64,000 nt of DNA from the NCBI GenBank assembly GCA_030068145.1, contig JAPJBO010000028.1, positions 186,001-250,000 on the forward strand, given 5' to 3'. Below, piece after piece: positions 18,901 through 28,872 of this stretch. A program made the translations under genes and the position numbers. The notes under the pieces are model-generated. The model was not told the DNA's origin. It worked only from the letters and a program-made list of their open reading frames with translations, and did not search any database. The DNA comes from Diplonema papillatum. Its lineage: Eukaryota > Euglenozoa > Diplonemea > Diplonemida > Diplonemidae. Positions within the stretch are counted from its first letter, which is position 1; each line of letters starts with the position of its first letter.

Positions 18901-20313
18901 CGCCGCGCGGACGCCCGCCGGCGCCGCGGCCACGCAGGGCAGCGCCGCGGGGCCGAACTGCGCGGCAACCTTCGCGACTTCGCACCAGAGAGGTTCCTGG
19001 TGGTGCTCGGTCGTGTCGTCTTGCCAGGCCCGAACGGCGTCGTCGACGAGCCGCGCGCACTCCTCGGCCGCGACGGCCTCCCACGGCAGCCCCGCGCCAG
19101 CCACCGCACCCAGAGACAACGGCGGGAGCACCGCTTTTGTCACACTCACCACCAGCCTCCCGGGCAGTACGAGCTCCCCAATGCGCTTCCCCCGCAGCCG
19201 GCCTACCAGCTCCCGCCGCACGTCGGCGGCGCCGGCGCTGGCGCGGTGGGGGAAGAGGTGCGCGACGTCGCGGCGGGCGGCGCCAGCGGCGGCGGCCGGG
19301 TTGTCGGCGAGTGCCCACTCGAAGAAGCATCGTGCATCGTCGCGGGGGAAGTCGGGCGGGAGGGCCCAGAGGAGGAGTGGCGGGGAGACGGGGTGCGGGG
19401 CGGCGCCGGCGGCGGCGTGCGTGCGGAGGACTTCGGCGCAGAGCGCGTGGAACTGCGCGAGGGCAGCGACGCAGGTCGACGGCGTACGGCGCGCGCAGCC
19501 CGCGCAGCGCAGGCCCGACTTGAACAGCTTCGCGCCGTCTTGCGGCGCGCACGGCTGTTTGCACAGTGCGCACGGCCGCGGCGCGTGGCCGGACCGGATT
19601 CGCACCCGGGCCGGCTTGCGGGGCGTCTGCACCGACGCGTTCAAGTCACGGACCGTCGCGGTCAGATCGAACGCGCTGGTTGAGTCCATCGTCAAGTCGA
19701 ACGGGGGGTCGTCTCCCGCCAGAAAGCTGCGGAAGGTGCCCGCTGCGCTTTTCCGCTGCCGGATGAGCTGCGCCTCTTCCGCCACCTGCCACCCGCTGCT
19801 AACGCGCTTCCGCTGAGCGTGCGTAGGGGACCGCGAGACACAGGAGTCGCTGTCGTTGGGTTGTTCGAGGAGGGTGAGGGGGAGTTCCTCGTCGTCGGAG
19901 TTCGGCTGGTCGCCTGCCGGCTGCACGCAGAAGACGACGGAGCTGCAGGCGGCGCAGAGGGCGGCGAACACCTTCGCGGCGGCGTCGGGGTCGGCCTGTG
20001 TAGAGCAGACGTGGCTCGCATCAACCACCACCGGCCGGACTGTTTCGCCGTATTTATTGACGACGCTGCCGGTGGCCACGGCGCTGTACACCACGCGCGT
20101 GCTTACTGCTGGCCGGCTGGGGACCACCTCGCCGATGCCGTCGTCCTCGCTCGCCAGCAGCGAGCTCACGACCGCGTCGACCCAGTCCCCCGGGCGCCCG
20201 ACGACCGCAATTAGCCCCGGCACGTCTGCCGACCCTTCGACATCCGCCGCGCCGTCCCCGCCCAGGGTGAGCTCGCCGTGCGGCCCGAGTTCGAGGAGCC
20301 GTGCGAACCGCAT
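15940..20313 (-). CDS. GBP-like coiled-coil protein with degenerate P-loop, exon 1
   Basis: 1458 codons from ATG at 20313; with exons 2 and 3 the product is about 1861 aa. Residues 4-60 (RLLELGPHGEL..GLIAVVGRPGDWVDAVVSSLL) follow the start of guanylate-binding-protein GTPase domains, but the P-loop has lost the GxxxxGKS lysine and serine. VVVDASH (96-101) sits where the switch/Walker B segment is expected. C248/C251/C255 and C270/C273 form a zinc-knuckle-like insertion. LLLWALPPDF, FFEWAL and AHLFPHR (about 313-357) and TKAVLPPLSLG (392-402) match the order of landmarks through the end of a GBP GTPase domain and into its helical domain. Then come long coiled coils (about 550-800), FG-like repeats (841-978) and more Ala/Glu-rich coiled coil. 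The donor CTG before GTGTGTGG is phase 0. GTP hydrolysis is unlikely; a scaffold or membrane-associated role is inference. Homology call is moderate. Confidence 0.8.
17375..17795 (-). repeat. Coding GFGN/FG-type repeats
   Basis: In-frame degenerate repeats within exon 1 encode about 137 residues of GFGNSPGEQ, GFGNASGRQ and GFGNATGGP units. GFG recurs every 9-10 residues. The pattern resembles low-complexity FG domains such as those in nucleoporins, but also recently expanded coding minisatellites. The DNA unit is about 27-30 bp, and forward-strand ORFs here are shadows. Confidence 0.85.
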
Positions 20314-21650
20314 CTGCGCACCATCCGGCGAGGGGGGCCCCGCGGAATCTGCCCCGACTGACCCCGCCCCCTCCTTCCAAATTGTACGCACCTGCGATAA
20401 CAGATCCCTTATCGTATAGAGGCCTTATCTCCTTGACGTGTGCGGGTTGTATAGAAAAGGTGGTACCGGTAGTCACTCATTGGTGCCACAGAGGTGGGCA
20501 GAAAGCTCTCAAACACTCGTCTCAACACTTGTAACACAGCATCTCAGGAACTACAATCACTGGTCAAATTGACCGGCGCATACGAGTATGCTAACTCGGA
20601 TCTGGAACGAGTCCATGGGAGAGGAACGGTCTTGACTTTTGCATTTTCATTGGCACATGACCGCTTCATTTTGCATTCCCTCCATGTCTTTCGAGCATGT
20701 GGTATGTCATTCATACTCATTCTAATCGGCATCCCTCTTCTTGAATCGCGAACGATTTTTTCCGTAGAACGTTCACACCGCCATTTGAGATTATCGAGGC
20801 GAGGTCATGCCCGATTAGTTAGCTATGTCACCACCAGTAGCATGACTCTCGGAGCAGCCTTTGCACCTACTGGCAGGAGGATCGAAAGCTGAAGACCTGC
20901 CAAAAAACACAATTATTCGACGAACCTGTGCTGCTGTGCCATGATTCCTAGCTGGATCCAGAGCTCAAGCTGCCCGGCGGCGCAGCCAAGTTGCATTTCT
21001 CGAGACGACGCCTGACCCAAAAAGTCGGGATCCAACGCTTTTGCTCAAAAACAAGAATTTCTGGGTCGATCGCAGCGGCTCTCTCGCTAGCATTTCTGAG
21101 TTCTGTAACGTGCAAGTACCGTGAAGGCAAGCGAGCACTAGTTAGCCTGCGGCAGCATTGAGCTGTTTTGAGTACACGAATCACATGGATTAGCATGCAC
21201 TGCGGCAGCACAGCAGTTCAGTAATGAGGACGCTGTACTCGCCCGCATTCCAGTCCAGTTTCAGCTGGCCTATTCGCTGGGGATCAGCGTTGTGGAAACG
21301 GCGCTCGTTGACCGGGGACTAGCAGCCCGCCCTGCACAGGACAGACCTCCTTCCAGCAAAAGGGAAAAGAAACGCTTCGTGGGAACGCAGTGCGCCGAAG
21401 GAAAGAACAATACGAGCTGAAAAGTGGTGTACCGCAGCAAAGGCCGAACGCAAAGGGAAAAGATACGGGAGTGTGCACAAGACGTATGGTACAGTGTTAC
21501 CGCTCCAACTGGGGTAGGAAGAAATAGGAGGTGCGTTCTCATAGGCCAGTCGCATGCCGCCACCCGAAATTCTTAGGGACTGCAAGACAAAGGGCGGAGG
21601 AAGAGGGACAGGTGGTGTCGCCCGATGGCGATACAAACAGGAAACGTGGC
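20314..21650. other. Upstream region of GBP-like gene; no gene recognised
   Basis: CAG sites 40-80 bp upstream of the ATG at 20313 could be acceptor sites of an untranslated or trans-spliced leader. A forward ORF at 20494-20892 has no recognisable family. Nothing else is supported. Confidence 0.45.
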
Positions 21651-21651
21651 G

Positions 21652-21775
21652 AGTTGAGGTATTTTGTATCGCCTGCTTTCTTGCTTTGTGGCCAGTTGAG
21701 GTATTTTGTATCGCCTGCTTTCTTGCTTTGTGGCCAGTTGAGGTATTTTGTATCGCCTGCTTTCTTGCTTTTCGG
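21652..21775 (+). repeat. 42-bp tandem repeat, three units
   Basis: Units starting at 21652, 21694 and 21736 read AGTTGAGGTATTTTGTATCG then CCTGCTTTCTTGCTTT and TGTGGCC. The third unit lacks the final segment. The 42-bp period keeps one reading frame open, giving repeated VEVFCIACFLALWP, taken as incidental. Confidence 0.9.
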
Positions 21776-22279
21776 GTTGTGTTTCCGGCGACAGTCTTTT
21801 TTTTTTAGAGTTAAAGTTTTTATCTGTGTTTTGTTTTTCCCGTTTTTTTTTCTTCTTGTCATCTTCTCATTCTCTTCGGCACAATCAATCTTTTATCCAC
21901 GATCACCGGTTCGGCCCTCGGATGCTCTCTGCTGAAGAACGAGTGGTAGGAACACCGTCGGTACAACAGGCAGCAACCGCGGCAATCAAGAATTCACCGT
22001 TTAAAGATCCCCACGGCTCCCCGAAAGGCAAAAAAAGAAGAACCCAAAGCGGCGGGGGGGCACGGGAGGAAAAGAAGGGAGCAGTGGAAAGGGACCGAAC
22101 GTATCAGCCCCCCGAAGGCTTCGAAACCTTCGCCTCCCCCTCCCGCTCGCTTTGTAGGCAGTTGCGGTGCTTCAAGAACCCAAGTGTTTATAAGTCTCCG
22201 GCCGACAGTTGAGGCGGGTGGGGTCTTGGAATTTTCTTTGTTGCAGAAGCACCTGCTTTGGAGGAAACACTCGAGGCGG

Positions 22280-22410
22280 CCGCCAGTTGCGAGATTTTAA
22301 GGAAATGTGTTATTAGCCCACATGAAACGCGGGCGAATCTGGGTTTACTGCCGGGGGCGTGTGCGTTGAACAAAACAGACCCGCGTTTGTAGTTGTATTG
22401 TTTATTTCTC
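22280..22410 (-). repeat. Dispersed repeat family L, inverted diverged copy
   Basis: On the minus strand AACAATACAACTACAAA, GTTGAACGC or similar, and AAACCCAGATTCGCC..GTGTTTCATGTGGGCT match the order of motifs at 3885-4092 and 61498-61690, at lower identity. Confidence 0.65.
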
Positions 22411-22474
22411 TCCCTTTTTCCCACGTTGAACCGGGCGGGCCTCGAGTATTTTGGAACATCGGGATTTAAACAAG

Positions 22475-22582
22475 CTTGCGTACTGTGTGACCGTCTCTTT
22501 TCGTGTACTTTTGGTAGTTTTGTGGCCCGAAGTAGCTTCGACCACTTCTTGTTTTACATTGTCGTTACACTCTCAACGCGAG
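22475..22582 (+). repeat. Dispersed repeat family C, copy 1
   Basis: ACCGTCTCTTTTCGTGTAC..TTTGGTAGTTTTGTGGCCCG, then AAGTAGCTTCGACC.CTTCTTG and TCGTTACACTCTCAAC, recur at 23073-23170 about 600 bp away in the same orientation. The second copy runs right up to the stop codon of the RanBP2-finger gene. Confidence 0.85.
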
Positions 22583-22699
22583 CACTGGCTGCAACCGAGA
22601 CCGGATGTGCAGGGGAGGCGTCGTCCGGTGTTTGTACTTGGGCGCAACAATGTTGCTGCCAATGACGATCTTGAGCTGATCAGGAACTCAACACAAAGC

Positions 22700-23072
22700 T
22701 GAGCTCCGGGTTCTTTGGTTTGTTGTTTTGCACCAGGCCCTCCAGGCGACGGTTAAAAAAGGTGGGTCGGCCGTGGAGGCTACAAATACGGCTGACAAAC
22801 CGCATTTCATCTCCACGCGAGAGCAGCAAGAACGCAGAGAGAAGCGCTGCAATGGAAGACACGAGGATGTGCACTGGACGCACTAGGCTTCTTTGAGAGT
22901 GAAAGCTCGGTTGAAACTCTGGAGTTTTAAAGTTTCTCTGGGTGACCTTCGTCAACATGGGAAGATGTCCTTTGCGCTCTAAGGGTGGTTTCGGCCATTA
23001 TCCACGTACCTTACTTGCGCAGTCGGCCCTCCTCAGTATGGTGCCGTAGTAGGTGACTGTCTGTCTTCGTCG
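22700..23072. other. Spacer between the two family C repeats
   Basis: About 490 bp separate the direct repeats. The sequence has no gene-like ORF. A weak family H-like string (GAGTTTTAAAGTTTCTCTGG then GTGACCTTCGTC) is visible at 22920-22955. Confidence 0.4.
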
Positions 23073-23170
23073 GTACTGTATGACCGTCTCTTTTCGTGTA
23101 CCTTTGGTAGTTTTGTGGCCCGAAGTAGCTTCGACCGCTTCTTGTTTACTTTGTCGTTACACTCTCAACA
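23073..23170 (+). repeat. Dispersed repeat family C, copy 2
   Basis: A near-identical direct copy of 22475-22582. Its end (TCGTTACACTCTCAACACTC) overlaps the last codons and stop of the minus-strand RanBP2-finger gene at 23165. The pair may reflect a segmental duplication of that gene's 3' flank. Confidence 0.85.
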
Positions 23171-24433
23171 CTCCCAACCGCAGTGCGCGCACCTTTCCGC
23201 GCTGGCCCAGTTGAACCCCTTGCAGTGGGCGCACGTCCAGTCGCCATCCTTGGCCGCGGCGGCGGCAGCTACGCCTTCGGCGGCGCCCCCGGCCTTCTCC
23301 TTCTGGCTCGCCCGGTACGCTGCTACGTCAGAGTCGTCGGAGTCCGTGGAATCGTCGTCTTCGCTCTTGAACGCCGCTGCAGCACCCCCAGCTACCGCCG
23401 AGGGGCCGTGCTTCGAGTCCTCAGCGCCCGTGTCCAGGACCTTGGCCTTCTGCTGCGCCCTGTAGGCCATCACGTCTGAGTCGTTGGAGTCGGTTTCGTT
23501 GTCGTCCTCGCACTTGTACGCGTCTTTCGGGGCAGGGGGAAGGGCGGCCGGGGCTTCCGGGGCCTCTCCCTCGCCGCGAGAGGAGGAGGACGCCGCCTTC
23601 TGCTTCCCGGCGAACATCGGCGAGCTGTGCAGGACGCCGCCGCTGCCGTCGCCTTCCTGCTGCTCGTCGGCCGGCGAGAACGTCACGTTTTTCGCCGGCT
23701 TCGCGCCTTTTTTCGCGGCCCTCCGCTCAAGCCCGGCGACCCTGTCCAACAGCCCCTCTATAGCCTGCTTCTGCAAAGCGACCGTCGCCTCCAGGGCGCT
23801 GACGGTGGCGCAGAGCTCTGTGTTCGTGCGGGGTTTGACGGCGACGGATGAAGGGTTGGCTTCAAGCGGCACGGGAGCCGGCGGCGTCGTGGCTGCGGGC
23901 GCCGGGGTCGTGGTAGTGGGGGGGATGGCGCGGTTGGGGGGGCGCAGGGGTTTGACCGGCTTTTTGGGTTGGTCGCCTTCGCACTCGAGCGACGCCAGGT
24001 CTTCGACGAAGGCGGCGATGCCGCCCTTGATGTACTGCTGGGCAGCCTGCCCGTGCTTGTTGACCGCGGCGGCCTCGTCTTCGTACTCGCTGCTTTCGGC
24101 CGATTCGCCGTCGTCGTCGTCGTCGTCGCCAGTGATCCCGCACTGGATGGCCCCCGTGATGCCCTCTACCCCGAAGTCATCCCAGGTGCCGCCCACGTAG
24201 CAGCCGTCGGCGTTGACTGTGCCGTGCAGGGGGCCGTCTCTGTGCGGGCGAGCCTCCGGCGCTTCGAAGCTCTCGGCGTAGTTCGCGAACGCGAACGGCT
24301 GCAGCTGTCCCTCGCCGGCCTCGATGCCGTCGATAAAGTCGAGGACCTTCTTCTCGGTGATCAGAGTCGCGTCCGACAGGTAGAAGCCGTGCTCGGCGGA
24401 GTCCACGAACTCGGAGACGTTCATCATCAGCAT
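23165..24433 (-). CDS. Acidic protein with C-terminal RanBP2-type zinc finger
   Basis: 422 aa from ATG at 24433 to a stop at 23165, single exon. The N-terminus (about 1-110) looks globular and unrecognised, with a GG/Gly-Trp patch (CYVGGTWDDFGVEG). An Asp run (DDDDDD) and a Pro/Thr-rich linker follow. A short coiled coil (about 215-255, ALEATVALQKQAIEGLLDRV) comes next. Then an acidic motif occurs twice: EDDNETDSNDSDVMAYRAQQ and EDDDSTDSDDSDVAAYRASQ. The last 25 residues contain W-x-C-x2-C-x3-N-x6-C-x2-C, the RanBP2 finger pattern; fingers of this kind bind single-stranded RNA or ubiquitin. The frame contains no stop-prone low-quality stretches. A CAG (CACCGCAG) lies just upstream of the ATG and could be a trans- or cis-splice acceptor. 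Function is inference: RNA- or ubiquitin-binding scaffold. Confidence 0.85.
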   Translation of the reverse strand: MLMMNVSEFVDSAEHGFYLSDATLITEKKVLDFIDGIEAGEGQLQPFAFANYAESFEAPEARPHRDGPLHGTVNADGCYVGGTWDDFGVEGITGAIQCGITGDDDDDDGESAESSEYEDEAAAVNKHGQAAQQYIKGGIAAFVEDLASLECEGDQPKKPVKPLRPPNRAIPPTTTTPAPAATTPPAPVPLEANPSSVAVKPRTNTELCATVSALEATVALQKQAIEGLLDRVAGLERRAAKKGAKPAKNVTFSPADEQQEGDGSGGVLHSSPMFAGKQKAASSSSRGEGEAPEAPAALPPAPKDAYKCEDDNETDSNDSDVMAYRAQQKAKVLDTGAEDSKHGPSAVAGGAAAAFKSEDDDSTDSDDSDVAAYRASQKEKAGGAAEGVAAAAAAKDGDWTCAHCKGFNWASAERCAHCGWEC

Positions 24434-24924
24434 AACGGGGCGCCTGCGGTGCGTGTATTCGTGTTGTCGTCGGTCGCTGCGACGCGAGGGAAGTCAGAAA
24501 AACGCAAACCAGGCCACACATTGATTTACCGTCACGCGAATGAGCCTCACTTGGCTCACACGTGAGGATTAATAGACTGTTCAGCAAATTGAACTGGAAT
24601 AGTGGAGCTACTTGTAGTATGTCTGATGCGGTGAATGAGCCCAACCACGAGGAGGCATGACCGGTTTTCACTTCCAAATCACAAGTGTGCCGGAGGTCGC
24701 TGCCGGGCTATTCTGTGAGTCCTTTGCACAATTATTTCTTGAAAGTATGCCAATACTGCAGGGAATAGTTGACTAGACCTCTTGAGTTTGTGCTGGGGAG
24801 TCGGGAGAACCTACAAAGCCAAAAGCAGGACCGACCCCCCCGTTCGTGATACAGAACGCTCCGAGAGACTGTGCAAACCCTAAATCACGGGTTTGCTTTG
24901 CCGGGCTCACAGGATCACTAGTTG
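24434..24924. other. Intergenic with MITE-like end
   Basis: Around 24757-24842 the sequence is the reverse complement of the right half of the small inverted-repeat element at 32325-32490 (GGGAATAGTTGA, then CTACAAAGCCAAAAGCAGGA). Nothing else is recognised. Confidence 0.5.
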
Positions 24925-27678
24925 AGCTATCCCATGGCGCCAAAGCTCTCCCCTGCAACATTGTCTCGGAATCCCATGGCGCCAAAGCTCTCCCCTGCAA
25001 CATCGTCTCCGAATCCCATGGTGCCAAGGTTTACCCCTGCAATATTTCTTCTCGGAATCCCATGGCGCCAAACATGGCACCAAGGTTTTCCCCTGCAATA
25101 TATCTTCTCGGAATCCCATGGCCAAAGCTCTCCCCTGCAACATCGTCTCCGAATCCCATGGCGCCAAGGTTTTCCCCTGCAATATATCTTCTCGGAATCC
25201 CATGGCAAAGCTCTCCCCTGCAACATCGTCTCCGAATCCCATGGCGCCAAGGCTTTCCCCTGCAATATATCTTCTCGGAATCCCATGGCAAAGCTCTCCC
25301 CTGCAACATCGTCTCCGAATCCCATGGCGCCAAGGTTTTCCCCTGCAATATATCTTCTCGGAATCCCATGGCGCCAAAGCTCTCCCCTGCAACATCGTCT
25401 CCGAATCCCATGGCGCCAAGGCTTTCCCCTGCAATATATCTTCTCGGAATCCCGTGGCCAAAGCTCTCCCCTGCAACATCGTCTCCAAATCCCGTGGCGC
25501 TAAGGTTTTCCTTTGCAATATATCTTCTCGAAATCCCATGGACAAAGCTCTCCCCTGCAACATCGTCTCCGAATCCCATGGCGCCAAGGTTTTCCCCTGC
25601 AATATATCTTCTCGGAATCCCATGGCGCCAAAGCTCTCCCCTGCAACATCGTCTCCGAATCCCATGGCGCCAAGGCTTTCCCCTGCAATATATCTTCTCG
25701 GAATCCCGTGGCCAAAGCTCTCCCCTGCAACATCGTCTCCAAATCCCGTGGCGCTAAGGTTTTCCTTTGCAATATATCTTCTCGGAATCCCATGGACAAA
25801 GCTCTCCCCTGCAACATCGTCTCCGAATCCCATGGCGCCAAGGTTTTCCCCTGCAATATATCTTCTCGGAATCCCATGGCAAAGCTCTCCCCTGCAACAT
25901 CGTCTCCGAATCCCATGGCGCCAAGGCTTTCCCCTGCAATATATCTTCTCGGAATCCCGTGGCCAAAGCTCTCCCCTGCAACATCGTCTCCGAATCCCAT
26001 GGCGCCAAGGCTTTCCCCTGCAATATATCTTCTCGGAATCCCATGGCCAAAGCTCTCCCCTGCAACATCGTCTCCGAATCCCATGGCGCCAAGGTTTTCC
26101 CCTGCAATATATCTTCTCGGAATCCCATGGCCAAAGCTCTCCCCTGCAACATCGTCTCCGAATCCCATGGCGCCAAGGTTTTCCCCTGCAATATATCTTC
26201 TCGGAATCCCATGGCCAAAGCTCTCCCCTGCAACATCGTCTCCGAATCCCATGGCGCCAAGGTTTTCCCCTGCAATATATCTTCTCGGAATCCCATGGCC
26301 AAAGCTCTCCCCTGCAACATCGTCTCCGAATCCCATGGCGCCAAGGTTTTCCCCTGCAATATATCTTCTCGGAATCCCATGGCCAAAGCTCTCCCCTGCA
26401 ACATCGTCTCCGAATCCCATGGCGCCAAGGCTTTCCCCTGCAATATATCTTCTCGGAATCCCGTGGCCAAAGCTCTCCCCTGCAACATCGTCTCCAAATC
26501 CCGTGGCGCTAAGGTTTTCCTTTGCAATATATCTTCTCGGAATCCCGTGGCCAAAGCTCTCCCCTGCAACATCGTCTCCGAATCCCATGGCGCCAAGGCT
26601 TTCCCCTGCAATATATCTTCTCGGAATCCCATGGCAAAGCTCTCCCCTGCAACATCGTCTCCGAATCCCATGGCGCCAAGGCTTTCCCCTGCAATATATC
26701 TTCTCGGAATCCCGTGGCCAAAGCTCTCCCCTGCAACATCGTCTCCGAATCCCATGGCGCCAAGGCTTTCCCCTGCAATATATCTTCTCGGAATCCCATG
26801 GCAAAGCTCTCCCCTGCAACATCGTCTCCGAATCCCATGGCGCCAAGGCTTTCCCCTGCAATATATCTTCTCGGAATCCCGTGGCCAAAGCTCTCCCCTG
26901 CAACATCGTCTCCGAATCCCATGGCGCCAAGGCTTTCCCCTGCAATATATCTTCTCGGAATCCCGTGGCCAAAGCTCTCCCCTGCAACATCGTCTCCGAA
27001 TCCCGTGGCGCTAAGGTTTTCCTTTGCAATATATCTTCTCGGAATCCCATGGCCAAAGCTCTCCCCTGCAACATCGTCTCCGAATCCCATGGCGCCAAGG
27101 TTTTCCCCTGCAATATATCTTCTCGGAATCCCATGGCCAAAGCTCTCCCCTGCAACATCGTCTCCGAATCCCATGGCGCCAAGGTTTTCCCCTGCAATAT
27201 ATCTTCTCGGAATCCCATGGCAAAGCTCTCCCCTGCAACATCGTCTCCGAATCCCATGGCGCCAAGGCTTTCCCCTGCAATATATCTTCTCGGAATCCCG
27301 TGGCCAAAGCTCTCCCCTGCAACATCGTCTCCGAATCCCATGGCGCCAAGGTTTTCCCCTGCAATATATCTTCTCGGAATCCCATGGCAAAGCTCTCCCC
27401 TGCAACATCGTCTCCGAATCCCATGGCGCCAAAGCTGTCCCCTGCAACATCGTCTCCGAATCCCATGGCGCCAAGGCTTTCCCCTGCAATATATCTTCTC
27501 GGAATCCCGTGGCCAAAGCTCTCCCCTGCAACATCGTCTCCGAATCCCATGGCGCCAAGGCTTTCCCCTGCACTATATCTTCTCGGAATCCCGTGGCCAA
27601 AGCTCTCCCCTGCAACATCGTCTCCAAATCCCGTGGCACTAAGGTTTTCCTTTGCAATATATCTTCTCGGAATCCCAG
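24925..27678. repeat. 2.75-kb minisatellite, about 84-bp two-part unit
   Basis: About 32 copies of a composite unit. Half A (44 bp) reads AATCCCATGGCGCCAAGG.T then TTCCCCTGCAATATATCTTC. Half B (39-42 bp) reads AATCCCATGGCCAAAGCTCT then CCCCTGCAACATCGTCTCCG. The halves are related to each other, so the unit is a higher-order repeat. Variants (GTGGC for ATGGC, GGCAAAGC for GGCCAAAGC, CTAAGGTTTTCCTTTG) recur in blocks, indicating segmental homogenisation. The unit contains NcoI-like CCATGG at each half. Long ORFs on both strands are by-products. It lies directly downstream of the thioredoxin-fold gene. Confidence 0.95.
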
Positions 27679-27715
27679 AGCCTCGGGAGACAAACCCCCA
27701 GACCAATGCAAGCCC

Positions 27716-28492
27716 CTAACAGAAACCGGCATACGGATCGGGTGTCTTGAGGCGTTCGGCAGCGGAGCACCAGGCGCGGATGGCACGGGGAGTCCAGCCG
27801 CGCCCGTAGGTCGGGCAGCCAAGCGAGAGGGCTTCGTACACGTCTTTCCGAACGCCCTTCGCCGGGCCGGTTTGCAGGCCGATGAGGACGATGGGCGGGT
27901 CGACCCTCGACAGCAGCGCGTCCCTCACCGCCTTGAGCGTCGTGTTCAGCTTCGCCACGACTGACTTCGAGCACTTCTCGGCGAGTACCACCAGCACCTT
28001 CCGCATCGCGACGTCGCCGCCGTCCGCATACGGGCCGCTGGAAAGGTTGCCGACTGCTGGGGGCACCCAGGATTCGGTTCTTATGTAATCAACGCCGCTG
28101 GCAATTTGCAGCATGGCGCGGCTGCTGAGGACGACACCCCGCGAGTCGACGACGGTGAGGATAGGTCCGGAGCCCGAGGGGGAGTCGCCCAGCAACTCGG
28201 CGGCCCAGTCGTGCAGCTTGTGCCGCGTGCTTTCGTCGTCGAAGGGGACTGTGAGCCACTCGCCGTGTGTGGTCTCGAAGGCGGTTTGCATGTCCTTCGC
28301 CTCGTCGTCAGCATCGTCCCCCGTGTCAGTCACGGCCAGGATTTGCAGCATCGACCCCTGGGCCGTCAGCTCCGCGTGGAACGCGGCCAACGCCTTCGAA
28401 AACGACGTGCAGATGTCGCACTTGTGCGACCAGAAGTAGACAGCCACGGTTCGACCCTTCACCGCTTCGTCGAAACTCTTCTTCGTCTTGTC
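27716..28492 (-). CDS. C1/ZZ-like finger + thioredoxin-fold protein, exon 3
   Basis: 258 residues plus stop. It begins DKTKKSFDEAVKGRTVAVYF directly after CCCCCTCAG. The fold is nucleoredoxin/tryparedoxin-like: the strand AVYFWSH leads into a K-C-D-I-C active-site motif (C107 and C110 of the joined protein), followed by the helix TSFSKALAAFHAEL and the strand LQILAVTD. WLTVPFDDESTRHKL, with P in the cis-Pro region, and ILTVVDSRGVVLSSRA complete the fold. A C-terminal extension of about 110 residues (VLVVLAEKCSKSVVAKLNTT..) is unusual for the family. The usual W-C-x-x-C is replaced by K-C-D-I-C. The protein ends DPYAGFC. The gene's three exons joined give 340 aa. A disulfide reductase-like role is inferred. 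Confidence 0.88.
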   Translation of the reverse strand, partial: DKTKKSFDEAVKGRTVAVYFWSHKCDICTSFSKALAAFHAELTAQGSMLQILAVTDTGDDADDEAKDMQTAFETTHGEWLTVPFDDESTRHKLHDWAAELLGDSPSGSGPILTVVDSRGVVLSSRAMLQIASGVDYIRTESWVPPAVGNLSSGPYADGGDVAMRKVLVVLAEKCSKSVVAKLNTTLKAVRDALLSRVDPPIVLIGLQTGPAKGVRKDVYEALSLGCPTYGRGWTPRAIRAWCSAAERLKTPDPYAGFC

Positions 28493-28524
28493 CTGAGGGG
28501 GAAAGGCGGGGTTTTGCGAGAACG

Positions 28525-28620
28525 CGCTCGGAATGGTTGTGTGCCCCACACCGCACTGTCCCTACCCGCACACCGTGTTTCGGTCGTTTAAGCCACGGAC
28601 ACAAGCGAAAACTACCGCCG
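28525..28620 (+). repeat. Dispersed repeat family E, copy inside intron 2
   Basis: GCTCGGAATGG..GTGTGCCCCACACCGCACTG then CACCGTGTTTCGGTCGTTTA and AGCCACGGACACAA match 41655-41815 and 57130-57280. It lies 40 bp upstream of exon 3, so the repeat sits wholly in the intron. Confidence 0.8.
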
Positions 28621-28744
28621 GCGCAGAAGCAGAGTGGTGTCTAGACAAGGCTCATCCCCTCCCCTCCACCCCGAAGACTCTCGGCAAAAACCTTTTTCGT
28701 GGGAACAATCATTGTAAACGAAAGAGAATGCTGGCAGCGTGTTT

Positions 28745-28872
28745 GGGAGAAGATTGGCCTGTCATTCACTAGCAAGCTAATCCTCCCCCGGCACGTACAA
28801 ACAAACGCATGCCTTCTTTTTTCACTAATTAACTTATTTAGAGTTAAAGTTCGCTTAAGATACCGGGATAAC
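28745..28872 (-). repeat. Dispersed repeats G (inverted) and H inside intron 2
   Basis: 28745-28808 is the reverse complement of 5030-5092. 28839-28872 (TTTAGAGTTAAAGTTCGCTT then AAGATACCGGGAT) belongs to family H, seen also at 32033-32087 and 39908-39962. These show that the 527-bp intron is largely repeat-derived. Confidence 0.7.

Noticed and set aside
17165-19816. Forward ORF of 883 codons
   Set aside because: Shadow of the GBP-like gene's exon 1; Ser/Arg/Ala-rich composition without domain, opposite to a well-supported coding frame.
24846-27964. ORFs up to 709 codons on both strands
   Set aside because: All consist of the 84-bp minisatellite read in different frames. They appear equally on both strands and carry no non-repeat domain.
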